Under the pieces are notes generated by a model. That model did no database searches. It was not told the DNA's origin and saw only the letters and a list, made by a program, of their open reading frames with translations. From NCBI RefSeq assembly GCF_958979055.1, contig NC_084898.1:24207102-24271101 (forward strand): 64,000 nucleotides of DNA. Direction: 5' to 3'. This document shows positions 23,481 through 35,200 of the stretch, one piece after another. The first letter of the stretch is position 1, and the number at the start of each line of letters is the position of its first letter. The position numbers were made by a program, and so were the translations under genes. This DNA is from Alnus glutinosa (taxonomy: Eukaryota > Streptophyta > Magnoliopsida > Fagales > Betulaceae).

Positions 23481-23656
23481 CCTACCGCCGATTTTACCAA
23501 TACCCACCCCCTAATTACGATATCATTTATCGTATCATTATCTTTTAAACCTTATTGGCAACGTTGTAGCGATAGGGAAAAAATCCCCTACCGCCGATTT
23601 TACCAATACCTACCCCCTAATTACGACATCATTTATCATATCATTATCTTTTAAAA
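23481..23656. repeat. Tandem direct repeat, 106 bp period, two copies
   Basis: A block starting CCTACCGCCGATTTTACCAA at 23481 recurs at 23587 with a few substitutions, and each copy runs on through CATTATCTTTTAAA. It lies about 300 bp upstream of the phosphatase start codon. Confidence 0.8.
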
Positions 23657-23952
23657 AGAACGCCTAAAATGCATGTATTTTCAGTAATCATGATAGTTGC
23701 CAGTTAAAAATTGTGTAAAATTCATAACCTCAGGGGAGCCCAATGATAATGTTAAAAGTTATGGGGCAGGTTTTTTTTTTTTTTTTTTAAAAAAAGCCAT
23801 CTCGCATTTGATTCTGTGGTAGATTCCCTTCGCTTATTCGTCTTCATAATTCACCACCTCCGCTACGATCTGCTCCCAAGTACCCATTTCCCAAAACAAA
23901 TATTGGCAAAGAAAATCCTTGTATAAACCGTCTACCTCAATCTCATCAAGCA

Positions 23953-26645
23953 ATGGCGGCCACATGTGGTGAAAATTCTGAGAGGTAAATTTTCTGTCTC
24001 TTTTTTGTGCTTTCATGTGATCTTTCTTGGAAGAATGGCCACAGATTTGATATGGGCTGATCTTAATTCTTCAACATTTGTTGTGAAAATTTTGCATGTA
24101 CACAATGCCACTGATGGACAAGCTTTTGGAGTTTTTGTTTCCATCTAGTGTCAGTTCAATTAATATTTCATATATTTGGTAGTTGTTACGTTTTTGTTTT
24201 CAGTTAAATATTTTGGGATACTGTTATTATGTATCATATGATTTTCCTTGTATCCATCTTGTGGAAATTCTGGTTTCTTTTTACACTCTGGGTATGATTG
24301 CACCACAGTCAACCTGTTAGAAATTCCCATTAGTCTGGACATCGTTCAATTCTGTATCATCAAAATCCAAAAGTTTCTTCTGTGTGATTGTGAAAAGTGG
24401 GCCTGCTAAAAAGTTGGTGTTTTTCAAATCTGTATCATGGAAACTACTACTTGCATATTCTGTTCATAGCAACTCCTTGAATTCTGTTGATAAAGGCATT
24501 TTTTCTTTCTTAATTGTGATAGTGTAGATTCTGTCCTTCACTTGGTTCATGTTCATGGATCATCAAATTTATTTATTTATTTATTTTTTGGTGAAATTTT
24601 ACATTTTGGATTGTATTGGAAAGTGGGCCTGCTAGAAGGTCGTGTTTTTCAAATCTGTATTATGGAAACTATTACTTGAATTCTGTTGATAAAGACATTT
24701 CTTTCTTTCTTAATTGTGATGGTGTAGATTCAGTCCTTCACTTGGTTCATATTCATGGATCATCAATTTTATTTTATTTTTTGTGAATTTTTTACATTTT
24801 GGATTGTATTAAATAGTGGGCCCGCTAAAAAGTCTGTGTTTTTCAAATCTGTATGATGGAAACTATTACTTGCATACTCTGTTCATAGCATCTAACTGAG
24901 ACTCCATGCTCCTATTTTTTTAGTTTTTTTTTTCTTCTTTTAATTTTAATACCTGCTCTTCTGGTACTTTGGTTTATTTCATTCAGATGGTTTTATATTT
25001 TGTCTTCATCTTTGTTATTTTTGTCAAAGAGTCCTACATTACCAAGAGATCCTTGTCTTGTGGACTTTATAAGCCATGAGCATCCCTCCTCTCTGAAGGC
25101 GTCTTTTGATGGTGAGTTAGGCTCATTAGTCTTTAACATGGTATCATAACGGATTCTTTGGGTTGTTGGGCGACTCCCCCTATTGGTCCACGTGTATGGC
25201 CATAATACCACACGTGAGGGAACATGTCAAAGAGTTCCATATTACCAAGAAATCTTTATCTTGTGGACTTTATAAGTCATGAGCGTCCCCTCTCTCTCAA
25301 GGCCTTTTTTGAAGGTGAGTTAGGCTCATTGGACTTTAACAATTTTCTCTTATATTCCCATCTACAAGAGTTGTTTTCTCCACCTGTGAATGTGTACACT
25401 CCCGCTTGACGTGGGTTGATTGCATATAAGATGCTGGTTCTTTCTTCCTCCTGTAGCCTTGTTTGGCTATTTCGTCTTATTTCCTCTAATGAGCAATTAT
25501 CAAACTTTATGATTAATACTAAATGGATGCTAAAGCATAGCGAGTTGAAATTGTTGCAAAATTTTCAAAAATTTAAGTAGTTGAATGTTTTAATTGTCCA
25601 AACTTCACTTGTTTATCATTTGGAAAGTTTACAACTTTATACTTGGTAAGTACTACATTAGAGACTTTACAAAATTCATGCTTGCTTTTGTGGAAGAATA
25701 TCTGGTGAATCCCATAACTTCATAGACAATTACTGAATTCCTTCTTTACCAAAGTATCTGTGAAATAGGAACCATTGACTGATATAATGTTACAGCTCAT
25801 TGCCATAGTTGTTGATAGATCATGCACACAAGACAATAATCAATTGTTAGTTGTTTTTGTATGTGATTTGGGGATATGTACTTTCTATACTCGGGGTTCG
25901 TTTGGGTTTACGGTTTCAAAAAGTTCGATTTAAAAATAACGGTTTTAAAATGTGCGATTTGAAAAAGTGATATTTAAAAATGCATTTAAGTGTTTGGCAA
26001 AATCGCAGTTTGGTCTTTAAAATCACATAATAGCTTTTAAAATTTTGTGTTTTATAAAAAGCACTCATTTCCTGCGATTTGAAAAAGCGGTTTTCTGCAT
26101 TTTCAAATCGCAATTTTTTTAAAAACCCAATTTTCAAACGATTCATTTTTCTGCTATTTGGTTTAAAAATCACACTTTTTACCTAAGAAATCGCAATCCT
26201 AAACGCATCCATAATAGAACTAAAAGGATTCCATTTTTATTCAGTATTTGAATTTCTTGTCCACAAAATGTTGTCATTTCCTGGTTTGAATAAGTGTCCA
26301 ACTTATGTGTTGGGTTCTATATCAATCATTAGATGGAGAGCCTTTACTGGTTTTGTTACTTGTTAGGGCGTTGACAACGATGCCCTGATTAAGAATGCCA
26401 CTTTTTTTTTTTCTTTTTTTCTTTTTTGAAACTGTAGATAAATTTTGTTATTAGTAAGATCGAGTCTGTGTCTTCTGTGTTATGGCGAAGTTGCCTACCA
26501 TGTTAGCATAAAATGTTGATTGGGAACCACCATCTATTGGTTCTCTTTTAATGCATAAAGTAAGCTGCAGATAGTTAATGGATGATCTGACCTCTTTATA
26601 TGCTTCTTGCTTCTTTTTCATATATTTTCAGAAACTTTAAGCACC

Positions 26646-26697
<52 letters not shown>

Positions 26698-27883
26698 ATT
26701 ATATAATTATGTCACTTTGGTCGTACTTTTGCCTTATTTCCTTCATTTTGTGGAACCAGCAAAAGTTGTCTCGCTGGACTTGCTCCTCTTCAAGCAGTAC
26801 TATTTGATGTAGATGGAACTTTATGTGATTCAGATCCACTCCACTGGTATGCCTTCCGTGAAATGCTTCAAGAGGTAAAGTTTCTTTCACTAACTTGCCC
26901 GAAACAGTTATAGATTCTCTAAAAAAGATTGAGATCACTTTTATTTATCCAAAGAAGCTCATACTTTTTGCATCCAAGGAAATTATATTCACCACGACAA
27001 AATGCATACGCACAGAGTTTTTGTTTAGCCAAAGAAAGAGCTCACAATTCTGTATGAACATTAATGTGAACAGTAGTTACTGGATGATTAACAGAAATTT
27101 TGGTAGTTTACAGATTGGATTTAATGGAGGGGTTCCAATTACTGAGGAATTCTTCGCTGAGAATATTGCTGGCAAGCATAACGATGATATTGCTGCATTC
27201 CTCTTCCCTGATGATATTCAATGGGGCTTAAAGTTCACGGATGATAAGGAAACCATGTTCCGAAGGTACATATTACTTCTCTAATTGGAAACCCTTTCAA
27301 GCTCCAACGATATAATTTCTTTGATGAAATAACACAGATTGGCCAAAGAACAGCTGGAGCCTGTGAGTGGCATATATAAAGTGAAAAAATGGATTGAAGA
27401 TCGAGGGTTGAAACGGGCTGCAGTTACCAATGCTCCGAGACCAAATGCCGAACTCATGATCTCAAGACTTGGCCTGTCAGATTTCTTCGAAGCTGTTATT
27501 CTCGGAAGCGAATGTGACCATGCCAAGCCACACCCAGAACCTTACTTGAAAGCCCTTGAAATACTCAATGTATCAAAGGATCACACTTTTGTATTTGAGG
27601 TCTACTTTCTTCTCAGGTCATGTACTTTTCAGAAATTTGTCTAGCGGGCACTCCCTGAAATTTTGTGTTTGTTTTGTCTTTGCTATGCTAGGACTCTGTT
27701 TCGGGAATTAAAGCTGGAGTGGCGGCTGGTATGCCGGTAGTTGGTCTAACTACTAGGAATTCAGAACGCTCTCTGATGGAAGCAAAGCCTACCTTCCTTA
27801 TAAAGAATTATGATGATCCAAAATTGTGGGCAGCCTTAGAAGAACTTGATAAGAAATCAGGTACTTCTACAGATGCAGCTTGA
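23953..27883 (+). CDS. SGPP: HAD-family sugar phosphatase, SGPP type (complete, 5 exons)
   Basis: Haloacid-dehalogenase-like phosphatase of the Arabidopsis AtSGPP type, which removes phosphate from sugar phosphates. Exons are 23953-23984, 26760-26874, 27114-27265, 27338-27599 and 27692-27883. Introns are GT-AG; 753 nt give 250 aa. All four HAD motifs are present: DVDGT with Asp27 (nucleophile) and Asp29, Thr130 in VTNAP, Lys163 in AKPHPEP, and Glu187-Asp188 in FEDSVSGIKAG. The cap-region sequence FFAENIAGKHN also matches this subfamily. Exon 1 is tiny (10 codons plus 2 bases); its ATG is the first in frame and the exon joins exon 2 in frame. No chloroplast transit peptide is evident, so a cytosolic location is likely. 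Intron 1 is 2.8 kb and swollen with repeats and mobile elements. Confidence 0.93.
24392..24895. repeat. Imperfect tandem repeat (about 190-230 bp unit) in SGPP intron 1
   Basis: The phrase AAGTGGGCCTGCTA (or a variant) followed by TTTTTCAAATCTGTAT and GGAAACTA occurs three times, near 24396, 24621 and 24815. The copies differ by indels. About two and a half units are present. Confidence 0.8.
25022..25341 (+). mobile_element. TRIM (miniature LTR retrotransposon) in SGPP intron 1
   Basis: A 320 bp element with two 117 bp LTRs at 25022-25138 and 25225-25341, each starting TGTCAAAGAG and ending TTTAACA. Directly after the first LTR is TGGTATCATAAC, a decayed initiator-Met-tRNA primer site. Flanks carry a perfect 5 bp duplication ATTTT (25017-25021 and 25342-25346). 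It has no coding capacity, as expected for a TRIM. The LTRs differ at roughly 13% of positions by eye, so it is much older than the copia element at 122-5134. Confidence 0.87.
25893..26210. mobile_element. PIF/Harbinger (Tourist-like) MITE in SGPP intron 1
   Basis: The left end GGGGTTCGTTTGGG and right end CTAAACGCATCC are inverted, and the interior repeats CGATTT/AAATCGC words as in the element at 20810-21124. The target duplication is not clear, so ends are approximate. Confidence 0.6.
26649..26691. repeat. (TA)n microsatellite in SGPP intron 1
   Basis: About 42 bp of TA repeats, about 70 bp before the exon 2 acceptor. Confidence 0.9.
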
Positions 27884-29213
27884 AACATTCATAGAAAATT
27901 CCTTGCTAAAACTCAAAACTGTTAAAATAATTTTGTTGGAGATGAGCCTTTTGGTCCTTCACTTGTAGCTGCTTGACCTGCTATTGATACGCTATTATTT
28001 AGTCAATAGTAAAATAAAAGTACATTTTGATCTTTTTATGTCTGTGGGGATTACTCTATTTGGAGATATAATTATGTTTTGAGATACAGTTTGGTGTTTC
28101 CTCTGTGTTGTGCTTGAAAAGAATTACAGGGGCCCGCTGTAAGGAAGTGAGGCTTAAATTTGTGAATGATATGTCCAAGAGGCATGATATGTTGCCATCC
28201 CGTGATATAATTATTGACACAACTATTGACTTAATTGTATTTTTTTTATTTAAAAAATAAAAAATAAAAAATCACAAAACCATGTAATGGGTTGGGGGTT
28301 TGGTTTTGTGGTTTTCTTTTTTTTTTTTAAAAAAAAAAAGAATAAAATAAAAAATATATAGTTGTGTCGATAGTTGTCTTTGGATGACAAAATATCATTT
28401 CTCTATGTCCATTATGGTTATGGAGTTGATTTTTTTTTTTTTTTTTCTCGTACGTTTTAGAGCTTCGACTATTGAAACAGACTTCTTGTATGGCTTGATC
28501 CTTTTTTTTTTTTAAGTAAAAATTGTTTTTAAAACAATTATTCAAACGCCTTAACCATTGTTTTCTATTTTTAGAAATGCTTTTCCAAACGCTTTTTTAA
28601 CCAAAAAAAAAAAAAAAACAGAATAGTTTTCTATTTTTGTTGTCAAAAACAGTTTTTACAAACAAAAACTAAAAAAAAGGTTGGTAAGCGTTTCTGAAAG
28701 GCAAAATCTTAAAAGAAGTTTTCAAAAGACTAAAATCCTTCATTAGAGGCAGCCATGCAGCTACCACTTTTTTTGTTTGAAGTGGTTGCATGAGGGTGGT
28801 TGTGCGGTCACCGCTCTCCCATTAAGGGGTCACACAAGTTAACCTTTTACAACTAAAAGAAATAAACATTTATTTTCAAAATATTTCCACGAGTATGAGA
28901 AGTATTCTAAAAAATGTGTTTAAAAGTGAGAAATTTGTTTTGAAAAGCCCAAACAAAGTTTCGTCTATAATGTGTTTTTCAGCGTTTAAAAAGAGAGAAG
29001 AATTATGAAAATGTTTACAAATTAATGCAACAGCTAACACAATTTACGAAAATCATAATCAACTAAAACCCAAGCATTTCAATACAAAAATATCACATCT
29101 ATATTTTAAAACAATGGCAGTAGAGAAAACTAAAAGTCTGATATTTCTTATAGCATGTCCTTCGGTGCTATTTTAAATTTTATACAAAGATTTTCCTAAC
29201 TTAAAGATTCACC
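27884..29213. other. Intergenic region between SGPP and DRP1 (tail to tail)
   Basis: Holds the 3' ends of two convergent genes. No additional gene is seen. It contains a hairpin MITE (28183-28403), long A and T runs, and a G-rich GTGGTTG-type patch near 28760-28840 that resembles a patch near 49130-49220. Confidence 0.6.
28183..28403. mobile_element. Hairpin MITE, family 2
   Basis: The two halves are inverted copies around a centre with CCATGTAATGGGTTGGGG. The outer words ACACAACTATTGAC and GTTGTGTCGATAGTTG mirror each other, as do ATGATAT and AATATCAT. A second copy is at 46368-46560. Confidence 0.6.
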
Positions 29214-32200
29214 TCATCTGGACCATGAGACTGAATCAATCTCATCCCTTGCAGACTTGTATAACTCAAGCCTCTTTGTGCATTGCTGTCTCCTTTCCAT
29301 CAATGCTGGATTTTCATCCAACAGTTCTGCAAGTTGCTTGCCCTACACAATATAAACAACAAAATCATTCAGTTTATTGTGTTTAGTCACTTTTTTTTAA
29401 ATCCACAGTGATTAATTTAGCGATTCTCCCCATTATAAACTCTCAATAATTCTGTCTACAAAAGGGATTGAAATTAAAAACTAATTTGGGGAGAGAGTGG
29501 TTGGGGTGGGGGTTTGGCAAATAGTGCTCCATACCTCTTTTTTGCCCACTTGTGTATAAAAATGATCAAGTAAAGACCGCTTGGCCTCCCGCACTTGACA
29601 ATGAACCACTGCCTTCGGTATGGTATTCTTGAGTGTCTCTGATACCATTTTTACATAAGAGGAAACATTTGATCCTATCCTGCGGAAATTCCCTTCTGTA
29701 TATCGATCTGCAGAGGAGGCAGCTGGATTTCCTCCCTTCTCCAATTCCTGAGGAATTTTCCTGAAGAAATCCACAGTCAGGTATGAAGATTCCATTTCCA
29801 CCAATCGCAAAGTTGTCTTCTTACTGTCTTCCCTGAATCTCTCCAATGCTTCAGTGGCAGCTGTTGCTATTTCAGCTTGAAGAGTTGGAAAGCGCTTCAA
29901 CTCCTGTACCATTCCCAAAAAAAAAAAGAAAAAAGAAAAAACTTAGGTCTTCTCTGGCTTGGTAAATTGTTGCTACCATGGAAATGGTTAACTTTCTTGA
30001 TTTCGAACCTGAGTTTCTCCAATTGACCTTCTAACAAGTTCCTTCAGTATGAAGTGAACCTGCAATACCATATTCCCGAAAAGAGAAACTAGTTAGAGTT
30101 GCAAAGCTTGTCAATTTATTGAAGTTTGAAAAGACATGGAAAAGCAGTCTATTTTGTCTTTCAAAGCAGTGGAAACAAAAAAACAATTCAATGCATGTTA
30201 AGACAACATCTTTTAACACACTGAGTTAATATTCATTGCTTCTAGAGATCGAACCAATAAACCTCAGGCATAGCCCTTTAACCACGAGGACAAAAAGAAA
30301 AACAGAAGCACTTACAGCATCTACGGAAGCTTCCGCTGGGCCTCTGAAGTAATTAAGTGCACCCTCAATGAGGCGTCGATAAGCTTGCTCAGGTGCTATT
30401 AAATGAGGTTGGTAACCATCTGCTTCAGAAACCACTTTCCTTACATTTTGCAGTGAAAGATGGCGGTCAATTGGAAGCTTCCTCAAAGCAGCAGGGAGCT
30501 GGTGGTCAAAAACTCCATAAATCCGATCACCACCAGGTCGCCTGAGATTTGGCAAAGGAATGTAAATAGGAATAACAGGAATATAGGAATTACTTGCCAA
30601 TAGAATCAAAAAGAATCATCAGATGCATCATTGTTTGGCTCCCATCTAGCAGCTGAGATGAGATTTAAAGCAATTGAAGAAAGAAGAAACAAAGCATTAT
30701 ACGTTACCCTCCATCTAAATGCTCCTTGAAAATTTGGTCAAATATACGGCACAACTCTAGGATAGTGTATAACTGGGCCTGAAAAACATTATAAAAAAAG
30801 TTGCAATAAATATCATCAGACAATTCATATATCAACAATAAAAATAAATGACACATATATAAATTCCTCACCCCAGCATCAATAGCAACAGGCCTACCAA
30901 GATGGTCCAACTCTGCTTCAAGTTCATCGATGCTTCTATTAATCAATGATGCAATGCCTGGTATGCGAGCTTTAATTACAGATTCTAAATGCTGAAATGA
31001 TAACAATATCAAAATGAAACCAGCCGTCATTTATAGAGTTAAAAATAAAAAATAAAAAAATAAAAGGTAGAAAGCTAGTCATCACATTACAAATGAAGAT
31101 AAGCAGGATAAACAAAACCTTTGAAAGAAGTTTTGCAAGATATTCAGAGCCCATTTTGCTGCCTAAGTGTCCATAATCAGGACTTGTGGCAAAGAACTCA
31201 CGCTCCCTCTGCCGAGCAGCAATCATGTCGACTTTTTTGTGTATATCAGCTTGTGAACGGTTTACAATTCCAACCCAAGGGTGTTGAAGCCGATAAGATC
31301 TTCCTTCAAGAACCTTTAAAATAACATGAAAGGAAACCATATTAAGAGGACCTAACATTTCTGCATCAACGTGTCTACGTGGGAAATGAGTGATATATAA
31401 ATTACAAAATGCAGAGAGAACAGAAAAATTAACAATTACCATTTAAAAAATAGAAATAATAATAAAAAAAAAAAACCCAGATACAAGTGATGTATAAAAT
31501 TAGAAGTAAAAAATCCATCGACATGCAATTTTCTAGTAATACACAAATAAAAAATTTAAAAATAAAAAATAAAAAAATCCATTTCAAAGGACACAATAAG
31601 GTAGCTTTGGACCCTTGGGAATCCTGCCTTTCTTTTCTTTTTCAATGTACTATATGATTCCTAAAGACTCAACCAGGTACATCCATAACTTAGGGGGGGA
31701 AAAATCACTCAAGATACTACTAGAAAAAATGACCGCTTAGATAATCAACTCACAGGCAGATTCTGACAAGACAATACTACCTCTGTCCTAATATGAGTAT
31801 TTTCATTGGAAATAGCACGATCATTGACAAACAAGTAAACATATAGTGAACTTTATAAAATGTCCTTTGATACAAGAGATGGCACAACTTTTTTAACAAA
31901 AATCTTGTTTGCTTTTTAAAAAGAAAGTAGAGGTAATATAGGGAATTGAAGATGTAAGAACTTTCTCCTTTAGAAAGTATACATGTATTATATCTCCATC
32001 TTCCTATCACGGGCTCTGACCAAGCAAAGAAAACTACAGTGCGCTAATGAGCAATTCCTCAACAAAAAGAGGGAGGGTGATTTAAGGAATAACATCTTAA
32101 TTATTCGCACCGATGGTTTTCTAAAATGGCACCATTCATGAGCTGGTTTTTCCTTCTAAATGCTGTGCAAAAAAATCAGCGTAACCAATTTGTTTTCACG

Positions 32201-35200
32201 GGGTGCCCAAGTGCACTCAATATGATATTACAAATTCAAATTGCCCAAGACTAATCTATGCCTTCCTGTCGACACAAGCATTTTTTCATGAATATTGTTT
32301 GGTTGAAAGCCAGAAGATATAAGGCAATTATGCCATATGTTTCCCATTCCCCATGACATAAATCACAGATCTTTTTTTATAAGTAACATATTATCAGAGA
32401 ATTGCCTGATGTTTATTCAAAATCAACTATTCAAGAGGGCTTTGTTGGGTTTTACATAATGGATACTAAGCACAGAATATCTTCTAAAATAAAATGAGAA
32501 ACATAGTTCAATAATGCCCCATCTTGCATTTTATAGGTTAGATGGATTGAGAAGCATCGTTAGCTTCCAGCTAAACTTTTAAATTTCCAAGAATTTAAAG
32601 CTGAATACATTAGAAAGGATTCTTACATCCAAAGCATTTGTTCCTTTATCCATCAAATCAAGCTTTGTCAACACGCCAAATGTCCGTTCACCTAAAAAAG
32701 AAAAACGAAATGCCATATTAAAGAAAAAGTACTAGAGAAAAACCACGAATGCATACTTATGAAATTCATATGGCTGTATTGAGAGATAACTAGAAACAGT
32801 GTACAGAAAGTATACCTGTTGGATCAACTTCCCTAGCAATCTTGATAGCATCAGATGTTGCTACATCTTGATTGGCCGGAGTTATGGCCAAAATGATGCA
32901 ATTTGGCTGCAATCCAAGAATAATAAATTTTCGAATAGCTTGCAGAGAACTTGAAGCAACAAAACTAACAAGAACTCGAACAAATTGCAGATATAACCAA
33001 TGAATTTTAAACACAAGCTTGAACCAAAACCTTTATTTTTTAATTAGTAATGAGCCAATCTCATTAAAGGCGCCCTTTAATACACTGGGAGTATGCATAA
33101 GCTTGAACCAAAACAAAACCAAGGCATGGAACATACATCTAAGACAGTGAGGTACAAGTTTTTGTTCTAAAATACAAATACGAGATCACGGCATACCAAT
33201 CAGCAAAAAATCTGGAAAAGTGAAAGCACCACAAAAAATCAAAACTCGGGAGACCATCTCCATAATACATGAGACTTTACTTGATGGAAGCTTTTTGCAA
33301 CATCCAAAATCAGTTGCAACCAGAGGGATTAATCAAATTTAAGAGAGAAACCACTCATTACTGTTAAAATTAATTATATAATTAAATTCATCATTCCCTA
33401 TTAGCTTATATGTTTGGATTAATTAGTGATTTAACATGGTATCAAGGCAAAAGTCTTGAGTTCAAACCCTAACTCTCCAGTTTATCCTTTCATTTCAATA
33501 AAATATTCCATGTGTTTTTTAGTCATACACGTGAGAAAGAGTGTTAAGAGTATTAATTAAACAATTAAATTTACTATTTCCTATCAACTTAAACTATTAG
33601 GATAAACCTCGAATATAAGAGAAAAGCAAATCAAAACTCTTAGCCATTCTAATTTTTCTTGATAAGACAATAAGTTAACACTCCTCCCTAAATCTCTAAT
33701 AAATTAAAAAGAGTTCTTCCTTGGATATAAAGGTTTTCAAAGGCAACATAAGTAGTTATCAAGTTAGAACTCGTCAAACAATAAATCAACGAGCAGGTTA
33801 TTTAACCAAACGAATACCAGCATGCAAATACTGCTTAATAACTTTCCTTCCCTAATGATGGCTTCTTCCATGATTTCTTGCTCTGTATCTCACCGTTGTG
33901 AGATTGCCAATTATATAATTGAGACAAAAGAGTGAAAATAGACTAAAAGAATAATCTACCAGAATTCCATAGTTACTGGAAATTAAAGAATAGTGCCACT
34001 GATTATATTCTTCTAACTTGATGCCTTCTATTTGAAAATGTATGTGCTAAAAATGCATAAAATAATGAGTTATGATGTCATAAATAAGAAGGATGGAAAA
34101 AAGTACTTTCTTATTACCTTCTCTACATATGAACGAACCATGTTTTCAATGTCCTGAACAATACTTTCTGGCTGTCCCTCTGGCAATAACATACATCCCT
34201 AGTTCAGGAATTTAATAGATAAAAAATAGAACTTACAACATGGGTAAATTTCATTTAACGGGAGAGACAGGAACAGTTAAAGAAGTATACCTACAGCAAC
34301 CTTTGTTAAACCGGGCAAATCTATCAGTGTTAAATTGACAACTGCCAAAAAATAACAACAATTATCAGATAATGTAAAGGACTTCTGAACAATGATGATT
34401 ATCCTTTATAAAGTAAAATTAAAAGTTCTTCAAACTGTATGCAACAAATGAGCAACCAAGCAAAATTACCATGTAAAAAATCATTAATTTTTCTGATAGG
34501 TAAACAAACTCATACACCTAAATAGGATTGAACACGTGGCCTCACTCTCCACTCATGGGGGAAGGAAGCTGGAAAGAGAAGCGTTTGGTTCAAGGTAGAT
34601 TGGAAAAATAGATATGTAATGCAATGCAATGCAATCAACAAGACAAGACCACTTGCAATGCACCAGCCACATATAAAGACGCTCATGCTGCTTGGTACAC
34701 AGAAAGGACAGCAGCAGATAAACATATGACAAGAACAAATACAAAATACATTATTCAGAATATCTTTGGAAATCAAACAGAGGAAATATCAATTTATTAT
34801 TTCGTCACCCTAGGCCTCCTTTAACAGGAGTTATTTTGGGGCCCACCAGATGCCAACTGACACAAAATGTCATTTCTATTATTGTTCCCAAGAAATTAGA
34901 TTCTGTCACCCAGTAATGAATGTAATACACTTCAGAAAATCAGGATCACAATAATCAACGGGCAACATAGCTGAGTCCTCATCACTGATCCATACTTCTC
35001 AAATATAATGAAAAAAAAAAAAACAATAAATCTTTAAAAAATTGAGTAAACTACAATTGAGTAAATAATGCAGCCAATAAATACTGTGCATAAAAGAACA
35101 CGGGAACTATTATGCTTGACTCCTAACTCCAAGTCTAGATTTCATTACCATTTGGGGAGTAGATACTGAGATGAATAGGAACAGGAGAAATCTGTTTCGA

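Noticed and set aside
26895-27284. 129-codon frame in SGPP
   Set aside because: It is exon 3 (27114-27265) read into the flanking introns; the spliced gene explains it.
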